DNA of 64,000 bases from an uncultured Cytophagales bacterium (GCA_938002655.1 CALLAC010000001.1:310001-374000); one strand, 5' to 3'. Counted from the first letter of the stretch, positions 52,961 through 62,078 are shown. Translations and numbers: made by a program. The notes: generated by a model from the sequence alone, not told the origin.

Positions 52961-55810
52961 TTAATTTTCAGTCATTACAAAAGCGGCCCAGTAATAAGGT
53001 TCTTTGTATTTTTCTTTGAGTTTGAGTTGGGCTTTGCGAAAGGCTTCTGCTTTATTTTTAGTGGTTTTAAGTTCGTTGTAAAAGATTTTCATAAGTTCTT
53101 GGGTGGCATCGTCGCTTACTTTCCAAAGGCTGATGATAGCGGCATCAACGCCAGCAATTTGCAAGGCTCTCTGCAAACCATAGACGCCTTCACCTGCTTT
53201 CACATCACCGAGCCCTGTTTCACAAGCCGACAGGATAGCGAGTTCGGAGTTATCAAGGTTCATATTTGCCAATTCGTAGGCGGTGAGCAGTCCGTTGTCT
53301 TTATTGGTAGTTTCTTTATCGTTTTTGATGCCTTCCATAGTAGCTTCTGCACCTGCAAACATCAATCCTGAACGAAGCATCGGATTGTTGAGAGCTTTGC
53401 TAGGTTCAATACCGAAAACTAAATTATTTCCTTCATCAATTTCGTTGACAAAATAGCCGTGTGTAGCAATATGAATAATATCGGGCTGAGTTGTATCATC
53501 AGCTTTTTTGACATTTGTTTCGCTTGCCTGATTTTCGAGTAAAATATCTACTTTGTATCCCATAGTTTTGAGAATAGGAGCAATGGTTTCTATTTCCTTT
53601 TTTGTACCTGGCAAAGATGGAACAGTCCCTTTGTTTCCATAGGTAGGATATCCTACCAAAAGAGCTTTTTTATTGGGTTTATTTACATTCTTTTTCTCAC
53701 GTTCTTTGATTTCTGGAATAAAGCGGGTATTTGTAACAAAGGTTAAGTTCCATTCGTCAATGACAAACTTTCCATTGGGTTTTTGAATAGAATTCAAACT
53801 AATTTGATTGTAAATGCCATCAAGAGAGAGGAAAATGCGTTTTTTACCTTCAAGTAGTTTTTCAATTTTTTCCCAGTAAACTTGGTAAGAGTTTTTGTCA
53901 TTTTTTCTAAATCGTACCATATTTTTGTAGAAATTTAACTCATCTTCTTCAAACTCTTTGCCTTTACCGAGAAAAGCTAATTTAGGAGTTTGCTGATTTT
54001 TTTCTATGGAAAGAGCGACGTAGACATGATTGCCTGTAAACTTTTTATCAAATTCTTGAAAAGTAATAATTTCGAGAGCCGCTTCATAGGGGGCAAGAGC
54101 TTTGATAATTTCTTGGATAGTATTTGGTTTTTCCTCAATTTTTTGCTTAAATATTTCAGATTTTTCTGAAAGTTCTCGTTCTAAATTGCTAGCTTCTTTT
54201 TCAAATTTAGCCAAATCGATGTCTTGTTCTTTCAGTTCTTCTTTGGAGAGAGTATAAAAATGGGCTAATTGCTCTTTGAGGTTAATCCATTGATGATACA
54301 TATTGATAAGTTCTTTATTTTTAGACTTCAAAATGCGTTGTTTGATTTTACTGGAAGCATTCAGTAGAATACCTTTGGTAGCAATATGAGCATTATACAT
54401 TTCGCTAAGAAGTTCAGGTTTTTTTTCAGCGTTTTGGATGGCAAAGTTGTAAAAACGCATATAGGTAGGTTTGAATTTTAACCAGTATTGTTCTTTTTCA
54501 GTTTCGTTTAATGCAGGAAAATACGAGCTGATAAACTGACTGATTTGCAATAAGGATTTTCGGAATAGTTCGCTTGCTTCGTCTATATTTCCTTGATACC
54601 AACGTACAAGAGCTAAATTTTCTTGGGAAGCGTTGAATTCGGGGTGATTTTCGCCAAGTACTTTCTTTCGTATTTGATAGGCTTTTTGGATATATTCTTC
54701 GGCTTTCTTTAAATCGTTGAGTAAGAGATAGTATAAACCTAAGTTGTTCGATACTTTAGCAGTGGAGGGGTGTTCTTCACCCAGTTTTTTCTTGTAGATA
54801 TTGTAGGCTTGTTGCAAGTATTTTTCTACTTTCTGATAATTTTGCTTTTGCATATACAACGAAGCGGCAATATCAAGCAGGTGAGCATAGTCGGGGCTAC
54901 TGGTGCCAAGTCTGTTTTTACGGATTTTGATAATTTGCTCACAAAGGCTGATAGCTTCATCAAGCCTGCCCAGTTCTTGTAAAGCGAGTGTTTTGTTGAT
55001 AGCGATGCGTTGAAATGTGAGTCCTTTTTTCTTATTTTCTTCGGCATTCAGCTGAATAGCTTTTTCGTAAATTTCGAGTGATTCTTGCGTTCTGCCTATC
55101 ATTTGGAGAAAATAAGCTTTATTGTTGTACATAACGGCAAGTAAGCCTTTTGGAGAAGAGATATTTTCAGCAATTTTAATAGCTTTTTCTACGAGTTCTT
55201 GGGCAGTTTTGTAGTTTCCTTTTTGGTTGTAAAGTACAGCAAGGTTATTGAGCGAAACAGCGACATCGGTCGAGTTTTCTCCGATAATTTTTTTACGTAA
55301 TTCTAAAACTTCTTGCAAATATCGCTCTGCTTCTTCAAAATTGCTCAGATTAGAATATAAGATACCCCAGTTGCTTAATAATTTGGCATAGTAAATATTT
55401 TCATTTTTTCCTGTCGCTAAAAAGTATTCTTTAGCTTTCTGAAAAGCTTTTTCAGCATTTTTGAACTTGTTCATTTTCATAAACATTTCCCCTTCGTCCA
55501 TTTTTTCAAGAGCTTTTTCAAAGGGGTCTTTGGATTTTTCGAGCAACTCTCTTTCATCAGCCAGCCAGTTTTGCATGAATTCGTTACTTATTCGCTTCAT
55601 TTGTTGGTCTTCTTCATAAAAGCCTGTGTTATCGCTTACAGCTATGGCACAAGAAAAGTTTAGCGAGTCGAGTTTTGCTTTTTTTCGTTTGAGTTTTTCT
55701 TGATGGTTGGTGGCTTTCAGAATAGTTCTGGTCAAATCTTCAAGCTGAGCATACACTTGGGCCAAAGAAAGAAAAACAAGGAAACTTCCTATTGAAATGA
55801 ATTTTTTCAT
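52961..55810 (-). CDS. Exported TPR-CHAT caspase-like peptidase
   Basis: 949 residues. The signal peptide ends at about 21 (VYAQ). Residues about 100-430 hold seven or more TPR units of the kinesin-light-chain/Fis1 type. A helical linker follows (450-560), then a C-terminal CHAT domain (about 640-949) with the complete catalytic pair His784 (HIATHGYF) and Cys863 (LSACETGLGD), plus GEGVYGLQRALQIAG and SLWKVSDDATQEL. CHAT domains are caspase-like cysteine peptidases used in separase-like and defence proteins. This one has an export signal, so it should act in the envelope. Substrate unknown. Confidence 0.92.
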   Translation of the reverse strand: MKKFISIGSFLVFLSLAQVYAQLEDLTRTILKATNHQEKLKRKKAKLDSLNFSCAIAVSDNTGFYEEDQQMKRISNEFMQNWLADERELLEKSKDPFEKALEKMDEGEMFMKMNKFKNAEKAFQKAKEYFLATGKNENIYYAKLLSNWGILYSNLSNFEEAERYLQEVLELRKKIIGENSTDVAVSLNNLAVLYNQKGNYKTAQELVEKAIKIAENISSPKGLLAVMYNNKAYFLQMIGRTQESLEIYEKAIQLNAEENKKKGLTFQRIAINKTLALQELGRLDEAISLCEQIIKIRKNRLGTSSPDYAHLLDIAASLYMQKQNYQKVEKYLQQAYNIYKKKLGEEHPSTAKVSNNLGLYYLLLNDLKKAEEYIQKAYQIRKKVLGENHPEFNASQENLALVRWYQGNIDEASELFRKSLLQISQFISSYFPALNETEKEQYWLKFKPTYMRFYNFAIQNAEKKPELLSEMYNAHIATKGILLNASSKIKQRILKSKNKELINMYHQWINLKEQLAHFYTLSKEELKEQDIDLAKFEKEASNLERELSEKSEIFKQKIEEKPNTIQEIIKALAPYEAALEIITFQEFDKKFTGNHVYVALSIEKNQQTPKLAFLGKGKEFEEDELNFYKNMVRFRKNDKNSYQVYWEKIEKLLEGKKRIFLSLDGIYNQISLNSIQKPNGKFVIDEWNLTFVTNTRFIPEIKEREKKNVNKPNKKALLVGYPTYGNKGTVPSLPGTKKEIETIAPILKTMGYKVDILLENQASETNVKKADDTTQPDIIHIATHGYFVNEIDEGNNLVFGIEPSKALNNPMLRSGLMFAGAEATMEGIKNDKETTNKDNGLLTAYELANMNLDNSELAILSACETGLGDVKAGEGVYGLQRALQIAGVDAAIISLWKVSDDATQELMKIFYNELKTTKNKAEAFRKAQLKLKEKYKEPYYWAAFVMTEN

Positions 55811-56000
55811 AGAAATGAATTAGTTTGTAATTGTTTTTGAAAGATACAATTTTTCCCGAGATAATAAAAATTTGTATTCATTTTTTTAGTGTATCCCCAA
55901 TCTGTTCATATTCAAAAAAACCTCATAGGTTTAGCTGTTTTTCTGCAAATACTCAAAGAAAAGATTGATTTTTATCATTTTCTTTATCTATGCCTTACAA

Positions 56001-56008
56001 TACTTTTG
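56001..56008 (+). promoter_or_regulatory. -7 element ahead of ccoG
   Basis: TACTTTTG matches TAnnTTTG and ends 13 bases before the ccoG start at 56022, implying a very short leader. No -33 element is visible, so confidence is modest. Confidence 0.35.
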
Positions 56009-56021
56009 AGAAAAAATACTT

Positions 56022-57434
56022 ATGATTACCCAAGAACAACCTACCTTTCGCGAACAACTGGGAGTGTTAGAAAAAACTGGAAAACGGCATTGGATTTTTC
56101 CTAAAAAAACAAAAGGTTTTTACACAAATTTACGTAAAATTGCGGCGTTTGTATTTTTACTTGTATTCTTTGGTATACCATTCATACAAATAGATGAACA
56201 TCCGTTCTTTCTGCTCAATTTTATTGAGCGAAAGTTTATTATTTTTGGAAAAGCCTTTTTCCCGCAAGATTTTTTCTTACTTGCCTTGTTATTAGTAAGC
56301 TTTGTAGTATTTATTGCACTTTTTACAGTAGTATTTGGTAGGTTATTTTGTGGTTGGGCTTGTCCGCAGACTGTTTTTATGGAAATGGTTTTCAGGCAAA
56401 TTGAATACTGGATAGAAGGTGATGCCTCTGCTCAAAAAAAACTGGCCGAAAGCCCCTGGACACGAGAGAAAATTCTCAAAAAAACATTAAAACATGTTAT
56501 ATTTTTGGGAATTTCTTTTGTATTTATTTCTACCTTTGCCGCTTATATTGTTGGAATAAATAAACTCAAAGAGATATTTACAAGCAGTTTTTCTGAAAAC
56601 TGGGTAGCTTGGCTTGTAATAGGGGTATTTACGGGAGCTTTTTATGCAGTATTTGCATTTATACGCGAAATTGTCTGTATTGTAATTTGCCCGTATGGAC
56701 GTATGCAAGGCGTATTGCTCGATAGTAATTCCATTGTGGTTGCTTACGATTTTGTAAGAGGCGAACCTCGTGGAAAAATAAAAAAAGGTGATACTACTCT
56801 CAAAGGAGATTGCATTGATTGCAAGCTTTGCGTGCAGGTTTGCCCTACAGGAATAGACATTCGGAACGGAACACAACTGGAATGTATAAACTGTACAGCT
56901 TGCATTGATGCTTGCAATGAAGTGATGGAAAAAATCCATAAACCCAAAGGTCTCATTCGCTACGATTCGATGAATGGTATCAAGACTGGTAAAAAATTCA
57001 AAGTTACAGGTAGAATGATTGGCTATTCGGTAGTGCTTACGATACTCTTGGGCGTAATGGCTACTGCACTGGCAGTACGTAAAGATGTGCAAATCAATAT
57101 TATGCGAACACCAGGAATGCTTTATCAAGAAGTTGGAAAAAATAAAGACACCGTAGCCAATCTTTACAATGCCACTTTGGTAAATAAAACCTTCAATACG
57201 CAAAAAATACAATTGGAACTTGCCGAAGGGCAAATAGGTAAAATTCAGTGGGTAGCTACGTCGCAAGAGGTTGTTTTACAGCCCCAAGAAGTGCGAAAAA
57301 TTACTTTCTTTATACAAATTCCCAAAAATACTATCAACGCTAGTACAATGAAAGTAAAAATCCAAGCATTCAATGCAGAAACACAAAAAATTTTATACAA
57401 TGCAGAAACTTCATTTATTGCACCCGCAGAATAA
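56022..57434 (+). CDS. ccoG: Cytochrome c oxidase accessory protein CcoG (FixG)
   Basis: 470 residues. Several transmembrane helices (about 40-60, 85-110, 160-180, 190-215, 335-355), the CGWACPQT block, two 4Fe-4S clusters of the CxxCxxCxxxCP kind (CIDCKLCVQVCP and CINCTACIDACN), and a C-terminal immunoglobulin-like periplasmic domain. Needed for copper handling and assembly of cbb3 oxidase. ccoNOP are not upstream (the CHAT gene runs the other way), so the accessory genes are separate here. Confidence 0.95.
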   Translation: MITQEQPTFREQLGVLEKTGKRHWIFPKKTKGFYTNLRKIAAFVFLLVFFGIPFIQIDEHPFFLLNFIERKFIIFGKAFFPQDFFLLALLLVSFVVFIALFTVVFGRLFCGWACPQTVFMEMVFRQIEYWIEGDASAQKKLAESPWTREKILKKTLKHVIFLGISFVFISTFAAYIVGINKLKEIFTSSFSENWVAWLVIGVFTGAFYAVFAFIREIVCIVICPYGRMQGVLLDSNSIVVAYDFVRGEPRGKIKKGDTTLKGDCIDCKLCVQVCPTGIDIRNGTQLECINCTACIDACNEVMEKIHKPKGLIRYDSMNGIKTGKKFKVTGRMIGYSVVLTILLGVMATALAVRKDVQINIMRTPGMLYQEVGKNKDTVANLYNATLVNKTFNTQKIQLELAEGQIGKIQWVATSQEVVLQPQEVRKITFFIQIPKNTINASTMKVKIQAFNAETQKILYNAETSFIAPAE

Positions 57435-57467
57435 CTTTCTTGCATCAAATTACTAAAAAATACTGAA

Positions 57468-57896
57468 ATGAATTTTGGAACAAAAATAGCTATATCAGTA
57501 GGAGTTTTTGTAGTTTTTATTTTGGTTCTTTCGCTCATAATGATAAGCAAACAGACTGAAAGCGTAGAGAAAGACTATTACGAAAAAGATTTACGTTATG
57601 AAGAGGAAATACAAGCCCAACGCAATGCTTCACAATTCCCTGTAAAATTTCATACGTATCAGCATACTCTCTGGGTGCAGTTTGAGCAAACAATCAGCTA
57701 CGAGAAGGGTGAAATTTTCTTCTTTCGCCCCGATAACAGCACGAAAGATTTTTCTATTCCACTGAATTTAGATAATCATGCCAAGCAATTGGTATATGCA
57801 GGCAATTTGGCAAAAGGTTTGTGGAAAGTACAAGTAAAATGGCAAAGTGGTGAAAAAAAATTCCAAAGTCGTGTGTTTGAGTGGATAATTCCCTGA
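57468..57896 (+). CDS. ccoH: FixH/CcoH family protein
   Basis: 142 residues. An N-terminal transmembrane helix (about 8-27), the conserved VEKDYYEKDLRYEEEI stretch after it, and a beta-rich periplasmic domain ending GLWKVQVKWQSGEK. This is the usual partner of CcoG in assembly of cbb3-type cytochrome oxidase, 33 bases downstream of it. Confidence 0.9.
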   Translation: MNFGTKIAISVGVFVVFILVLSLIMISKQTESVEKDYYEKDLRYEEEIQAQRNASQFPVKFHTYQHTLWVQFEQTISYEKGEIFFFRPDNSTKDFSIPLNLDNHAKQLVYAGNLAKGLWKVQVKWQSGEKKFQSRVFEWIIP

Positions 57897-57930
57897 AATT
57901 TGCTAAATTAGCCACTCAAATTGTGATTTA

Positions 57931-58716
57931 ATGCCTCAAACGGGTGAGTATTTGCAAATAGAAAATCTACAATGCCTGCAAATTGGCACAGGCAAAAAAT
58001 GTATATTGGCTTTTCATGGCTTTGGGCAAACTCCCAAAGTATTTGAATATCTGGAAAATATTTTACCCGAATACACGATTTTTAGCTTTGATTTGCTTTC
58101 TTTCGGCAGAGAGCCTTCTAAAAAACAAGTTCTCAAACAATTTGAAGCGTTTCTTCAAAAACAACAAATAGCAAAATTCAATTTGATTGCTTTCAGTATT
58201 GGAGCAAAGGTGGCTTTGGTTCTCTTGGAAAATTTTAGCAAGAAAATTGAAAAAATCACACTCATTGCTCCTGATGGTTTTGAGAAGCATCTGATATATG
58301 CGTTTGCTACTTCTTTTTGGGGAAAACCGCTTTTTTGGCAATTTGTACGACATCCGCAGCGGTTTTATTTCATCATAAACTCCTTAAATAAAACATCTTT
58401 GATTTCTAAAGTAGAATATTTGCAAATTAAAAACTTTACAGATACGCTTGCTAAGCGTTTACTTTTATGGAAAACTTGGCTTTCGCAAAAGAATTTTTCT
58501 CCACAACTGAAAAATATCAAACGAATTTTGGCTCAAAAAAGAATACAAATGCAAATTTTCTTGGCATATCAAGACGAGCTTTGTTCCGAAGGACCTATCA
58601 TAGCTTTTGCAAACAATCAAGCATCGGTTCGTTTACTTTTTACCACATACAAACATCATCGAATTTTGCAAGAAGTCTTGAAAGATAATAGATTTGCGGC
58701 ATTTATGAATAGTTAA
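57931..58716 (+). CDS. Alpha/beta hydrolase
   Basis: 261 residues. The oxyanion loop HGFGQTPKVF near 29, the nucleophile elbow AFSIGAK with Ser89 (the first Gly of GxSxG is Ala here), a likely acid in AYQDE and His in KHHRIL fit a hydrolase fold with a helical lid in between. No substrate can be named. It is 34 bases after ccoH and 18 bases before engB, possibly in one transcript. Confidence 0.8.
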   Translation: MPQTGEYLQIENLQCLQIGTGKKCILAFHGFGQTPKVFEYLENILPEYTIFSFDLLSFGREPSKKQVLKQFEAFLQKQQIAKFNLIAFSIGAKVALVLLENFSKKIEKITLIAPDGFEKHLIYAFATSFWGKPLFWQFVRHPQRFYFIINSLNKTSLISKVEYLQIKNFTDTLAKRLLLWKTWLSQKNFSPQLKNIKRILAQKRIQMQIFLAYQDELCSEGPIIAFANNQASVRLLFTTYKHHRILQEVLKDNRFAAFMNS

Positions 58717-58734
58717 TAGAAGCTCTTGAAGGTT

Positions 58735-59328
58735 ATGGAAGCAAAGTTTGTAAAAAGTAGTGTTGGTTTGGAGCAATGTCCGCCTGCCGATAAACCCGAA
58801 TATGCTTTTATTGGGCGTTCAAACGTAGGCAAATCTTCATTGATAAATGCTTTGGTAGGGCAAAAAAATTTAGCTAAAACCTCTCAAACACCAGGGAAAA
58901 CACAGCATATCAATCATTTTCTTGTAGAAAATACTTGGTATTTGGTAGATTTGCCTGGGTATGGCTACGCAAAAGTAAGCCAAAAAGAACGCAAATATTG
59001 GGAAAAAATGATTAAAGATTACTTGCTAAAACGTGAAAATTTGCTTTGTACGCTTGCACTCATAGATTTACGCTTGCCACCACAAGCCAATGATATTGAA
59101 TTTTTACTTTGGCTCGGGCAGAATGCCTTACCTTTTGCAATAGTTTTTACAAAAGCCGATAAACTTTCTCTCTTACAACAAACTAAACAAGAAAACCTTT
59201 ACCGAGAAGAATTGCTGAAATACTTTGAAGTATTTCCTTGCTACTTTATTACCTCGGCAGAAAAAAAGCAAGGATTGGAGGAGTTAAAACTCTTTTTATA
59301 CGAATTAAATCAAAATTTCAACAGATAA
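58735..59328 (+). CDS. engB: Ribosome-biogenesis GTPase YsxC/EngB
   Basis: 197 residues from ATG 58735 (an in-frame TTG at 58726 is less likely). G1 GRSNVGKSS at 27-35, G3 DLPGYGYA, G4 TKAD and G5 TSAEKK are all present. Essential GTPase of large-subunit assembly. Short gap to the preceding hydrolase suggests coupled transcription. Confidence 0.96.
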   Translation: MEAKFVKSSVGLEQCPPADKPEYAFIGRSNVGKSSLINALVGQKNLAKTSQTPGKTQHINHFLVENTWYLVDLPGYGYAKVSQKERKYWEKMIKDYLLKRENLLCTLALIDLRLPPQANDIEFLLWLGQNALPFAIVFTKADKLSLLQQTKQENLYREELLKYFEVFPCYFITSAEKKQGLEELKLFLYELNQNFNR

Positions 59329-59329
59329 A

Positions 59330-59361
59330 TTTGTCTTTTCACAAGGAATATTTTAGCTTTG
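59330..59361 (+). promoter_or_regulatory. Promoter of the DUF5606 gene
   Basis: TTTG at 59330-59333, 20 bases, TAGCTTTG at 59354-59361: a full -33/-7 pair, 28 bases before the start codon at 59390. Confidence 0.6.
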
Positions 59362-59389
59362 TAGCCCTTTTTGAAAAATTAGCGAATGT

Positions 59390-60091
59390 ATGGAATTAAA
59401 AGAAATCGCCGCAATTTCAGGAAAAGAAGGTTTGTTTCGTATCTTAAAGCCTGCTCGTTCAGGGATAATCGTAGAAACCCTAGACGCTCAGAAGCGTAAA
59501 ATAGCTGTGGGTGTGTCTGAAAAAGTTTCTATTTTGAAAGAAATTTCTATTTATACTACTACCCAAGAAGGCTCTATTTCATTGGAAGAGGTTTTATATA
59601 AAATGCACGAAAAATATCAAGGTTCTTTGCCTATCAGTGCCAAAGCCGATAGTGCCGATTTGATGGCTTTCCTACAAGAGGTGTTGCCTGAATATAATAG
59701 CGAAAAAGTATATCCTTCTGATGTGAAAAAGCTAGTAAAATGGTATGAAATTCTCTTTCGCCAAGCCCCCGATGTATTGGTCAGGAAAGAGGAAACGCCC
59801 GCAACCGAAACGGAGGTTCAGAGAGTAGATAATACACCAGCTCAAACCACTGAAATTGAAAATAAATCAGAGGAACTTGTAACCGAAGAGAAACTCAAAA
59901 AAACACGCTCTACCAAAAAGAAAACAGAAACCAGCGAAGTTGAAAATAAAATAAAAGAGCCTGCAACCGAAGAAAAGCCTAAAAAAACACGCTCTGCTAA
60001 AAAGAAAACTGATACTACACAAGAGCAAGAAACTGTCTTGGAAACAGAAAAGCCCAAAAAGAAATCTACCCAAATCCAAAAAGAAGCATAA
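59390..60091 (+). CDS. DUF5606 domain protein with lysine-rich repeat tail
   Basis: 233 residues. The N-terminal 135 residues match DUF5606 of Bacteroidota (ELKEIAAISGKEGLFRI opening; SEKVSILKEISIYT; VLPEYNSEKVYPSDVKKLVKWY). The C-terminal 80 residues are disordered and basic, including two 28-residue repeats (59852-59935 and 59936-60019) each ending KKTRS-KKK. The tail looks like a nucleic-acid-binding segment similar in style to histone H1 tails. No function is known for the domain. Ends before an intrinsic terminator. Confidence 0.85.
   Translation: MELKEIAAISGKEGLFRILKPARSGIIVETLDAQKRKIAVGVSEKVSILKEISIYTTTQEGSISLEEVLYKMHEKYQGSLPISAKADSADLMAFLQEVLPEYNSEKVYPSDVKKLVKWYEILFRQAPDVLVRKEETPATETEVQRVDNTPAQTTEIENKSEELVTEEKLKKTRSTKKKTETSEVENKIKEPATEEKPKKTRSAKKKTDTTQEQETVLETEKPKKKSTQIQKEA
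59852..60019 (+). repeat. Two tandem 84-bp coding repeats
   Basis: Units 59852-59935 and 59936-60019 encode 28 residues each, of the form E-V/I-ENK ... TEEK-KKTRS-KKKT. The DNA copies share long identical runs but differ at several codons, so the duplication is not very recent. Confidence 0.75.
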
Positions 60092-60094
60092 CCC

Positions 60095-60123
60095 CAAAAG
60101 CGAGAGTTAGCCTCTCGTTTTTT
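60095..60123 (+). terminator. Terminator of the DUF5606 gene
   Basis: CGAGAG (60101-60106), 5-base loop, CTCTCG (60112-60117), then six T's; A's precede the stem. Confidence 0.7.
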
Positions 60124-60145
60124 CATTTTTAATACCATAAAACCT

Positions 60146-61762
60146 ATGAAATTTACAGAACTCAACCTCTCTGAAAGCTTATTGAAGGCAATTGCCGATA
60201 TGGGATTTACAGAACCTTCACCTATTCAGAAAGAAGCTATTCCTTTGGCTTTACAAGGAAAAGATATCGTAGGAATGGCACAGACAGGCACAGGAAAAAC
60301 CGCCGCTTTCGCTATTCCTGCCATAGAAAAAGTTGATGAAAAAGACAAAAACCCGCAAGTATTGGTGCTTTGTCCTACTCGTGAGTTAGCTTTGCAAGTA
60401 AGTGAAGAGTTTGAAAAACTCGCCAAATACAAAAAAATTCGTGTCGTTACACTATATGGTGGAGACCCTATCGACCGCCAAATTCGTGCTTTGAAAGCAG
60501 GGGTGCAGGTGGTAGTAGGTACGCCTGGGCGTATCATTGACCACTTGGAGAGAGGAACTTTCCAAACCGAGCATATCCATACCGTTGTATTGGACGAGGC
60601 AGACGAAATGCTCGATATGGGCTTTAGAGAAGATATTGAAGCTATTCTAGAAGAAATGCCCTTCGAACGCCAAACTTTGCTTTTTTCGGCTACTATGTCT
60701 AAATCTATTTTGGCTATTGTACAGAAATATCAAAACGAGCCACAAATTGTGAAAGTAATTCGCAATGAGCTCACCGCCGAAAATATTGAACAACTTTTCT
60801 ATGAAATCAAAGCCTCTGCCAAATTGGAAGCAATGTGCCGATTGATAGATTTTTACAATTTGCAACAAGTAATAGTCTTTTGTAATACCAAGAAAAAGTC
60901 TGACGAAGTGGCTTTAGAGCTATTAGAAAGGGGCTATAAAGCCGAAGCTATACATGGCGATTTGAGCCAAAGACAAAGAGAGAAAGTAATGAAGCAATTT
61001 CGCGAAGGTGCTATCAATATTTTAGTGGCTACTGATGTGGCGGCTCGTGGTATTGATGTTTCGGGGGTTGATGCCGTTTTCAATTATGATATACCCTTAG
61101 ACCCTGAATATTATGTACATAGAATAGGTAGAACGGGCAGAGCAGGCAAATCGGGGAAGGCTTTTACTTTTGTAGTAGGCAGAGAGTTTTTCCGCTTGCG
61201 TGAAATTCAGGATTTTACAAAAAAACAAATTAAACGAGGTGTCATCCCTTCCATTGAAGATTTGATTGGTATCAAGCAAGCTCAATTTGTAGAAAAAATT
61301 GCTTCTATTGCACAGAATGAAGATTTAACGGCTTTTGACCCATTGCTCATGCAACTTCGTCATATAGGTTTGAAAGATGAAAGTATTATCAAAGCCCTGA
61401 TACAAATGCAGTGGCAACATCAAAAAACGAAGTATCTGGATATAGAAATCCAAGACTTTAAGCCAAGCAAAGAAAATCTTAAAGAAAAAGTTTTTGGTAA
61501 AGAAAAAGAAAGACGAACAGCAAACAAAAATATGGTTCGCTTGTTTTTGAATGTAGGCAAAATGGATAAAGTTCGCCCTAATGATATTGTTGGAGCTTTT
61601 ACAGGTGAAACAGGAATAGCTTTCAAAAATATTGGGCAAATTGATATTTTGGAAAAGTTTTCGTTTGTAGAAGTAGCCAAGGAAGATGCTCCCAAAGTTA
61701 TCAAGAAGATGAAAAATGCAACTATCAAGGGCAAACCTGTAAATATTGAACTGGCAAGATAA
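60146..61762 (+). CDS. DEAD-box RNA helicase (DeaD/CsdA type)
   Basis: 538 residues. Q motif (MGFTEPSPIQ), Walker A AQTGTGKT at 45-52, PTRELA, Asp150-Glu-Ala-Asp153, SAT at 181-183, ARGIDV and HRIGRTGRAG. The C-terminal region contains a DbpA-type RNA-binding domain (about 465-538: RLFLNVGKMDKVRPNDIVGAF and KGKPVNIELAR). Acts in ribosome assembly or mRNA decay, often under cold stress. It follows the terminator of the DUF5606 gene by 22 bases, so it may rely on read-through or an unseen promoter. Confidence 0.95.
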   Translation: MKFTELNLSESLLKAIADMGFTEPSPIQKEAIPLALQGKDIVGMAQTGTGKTAAFAIPAIEKVDEKDKNPQVLVLCPTRELALQVSEEFEKLAKYKKIRVVTLYGGDPIDRQIRALKAGVQVVVGTPGRIIDHLERGTFQTEHIHTVVLDEADEMLDMGFREDIEAILEEMPFERQTLLFSATMSKSILAIVQKYQNEPQIVKVIRNELTAENIEQLFYEIKASAKLEAMCRLIDFYNLQQVIVFCNTKKKSDEVALELLERGYKAEAIHGDLSQRQREKVMKQFREGAINILVATDVAARGIDVSGVDAVFNYDIPLDPEYYVHRIGRTGRAGKSGKAFTFVVGREFFRLREIQDFTKKQIKRGVIPSIEDLIGIKQAQFVEKIASIAQNEDLTAFDPLLMQLRHIGLKDESIIKALIQMQWQHQKTKYLDIEIQDFKPSKENLKEKVFGKEKERRTANKNMVRLFLNVGKMDKVRPNDIVGAFTGETGIAFKNIGQIDILEKFSFVEVAKEDAPKVIKKMKNATIKGKPVNIELAR

Positions 61763-61790
61763 AGTTGCTTTTTTTAAGGAAATAAATATA

Positions 61791-62078
61791 TGTATACCGA
61801 ACCTTTTGCAGTAGAGCGTACTATGAATGGAAAGACAAAAACCAGAGTGATACAAGAATTTAGGGAATATAAATTTGGTGCTAATACGCTGGATTTAACT
61901 TTTATTCCTGCAACACGCAGTTTTTCACTGATACCACTAAGGCTTATCTTTTTAAGGCAGGATATAATTGCAACAAGTTAGTTTCGCATTCTGATTCGTT
62001 TGCAATTTTCGTGTATTTGAAAAGATATAAAAGCGTATTTACCTCAAAATCAAATTATTTTTATCGAAAGCTGAATGT
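61791..62078 (+). pseudogene. Frameshifted gene remnant
   Basis: An ATG at 61790 region opens a frame reading TEPFAVERTMNGKTKTRVIQ and FREYKFGANTLDLTFIPAT (to about 61925). The matching continuation is in another frame (FTDTTKAYLFKAGYNCNKL and FAIFVYLKRYKSVFTSK) and ends at a TAA near 62078. One frameshift near 61925 would join them into about 95 residues. I do not recognise the family. It sits just after the helicase gene. Confidence 0.5.

Noticed and set aside
52961-55810. Considered as a CRISPR-linked or gasdermin-linked CHAT defence protease
   Set aside because: No CRISPR array, gRAMP, gasdermin or other defence gene is in the window, and the protein has a signal peptide.
55889-56104. 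Small + strand frame overlapping the ccoG start
   Set aside because: No signal or motif; it overlaps the well-supported ccoG N-terminus in another frame.
56487-57266. - strand frame of 259 codons opposite ccoG
   Set aside because: Complete overlap with ccoG; low-complexity Tyr/His/Ser-rich translation.
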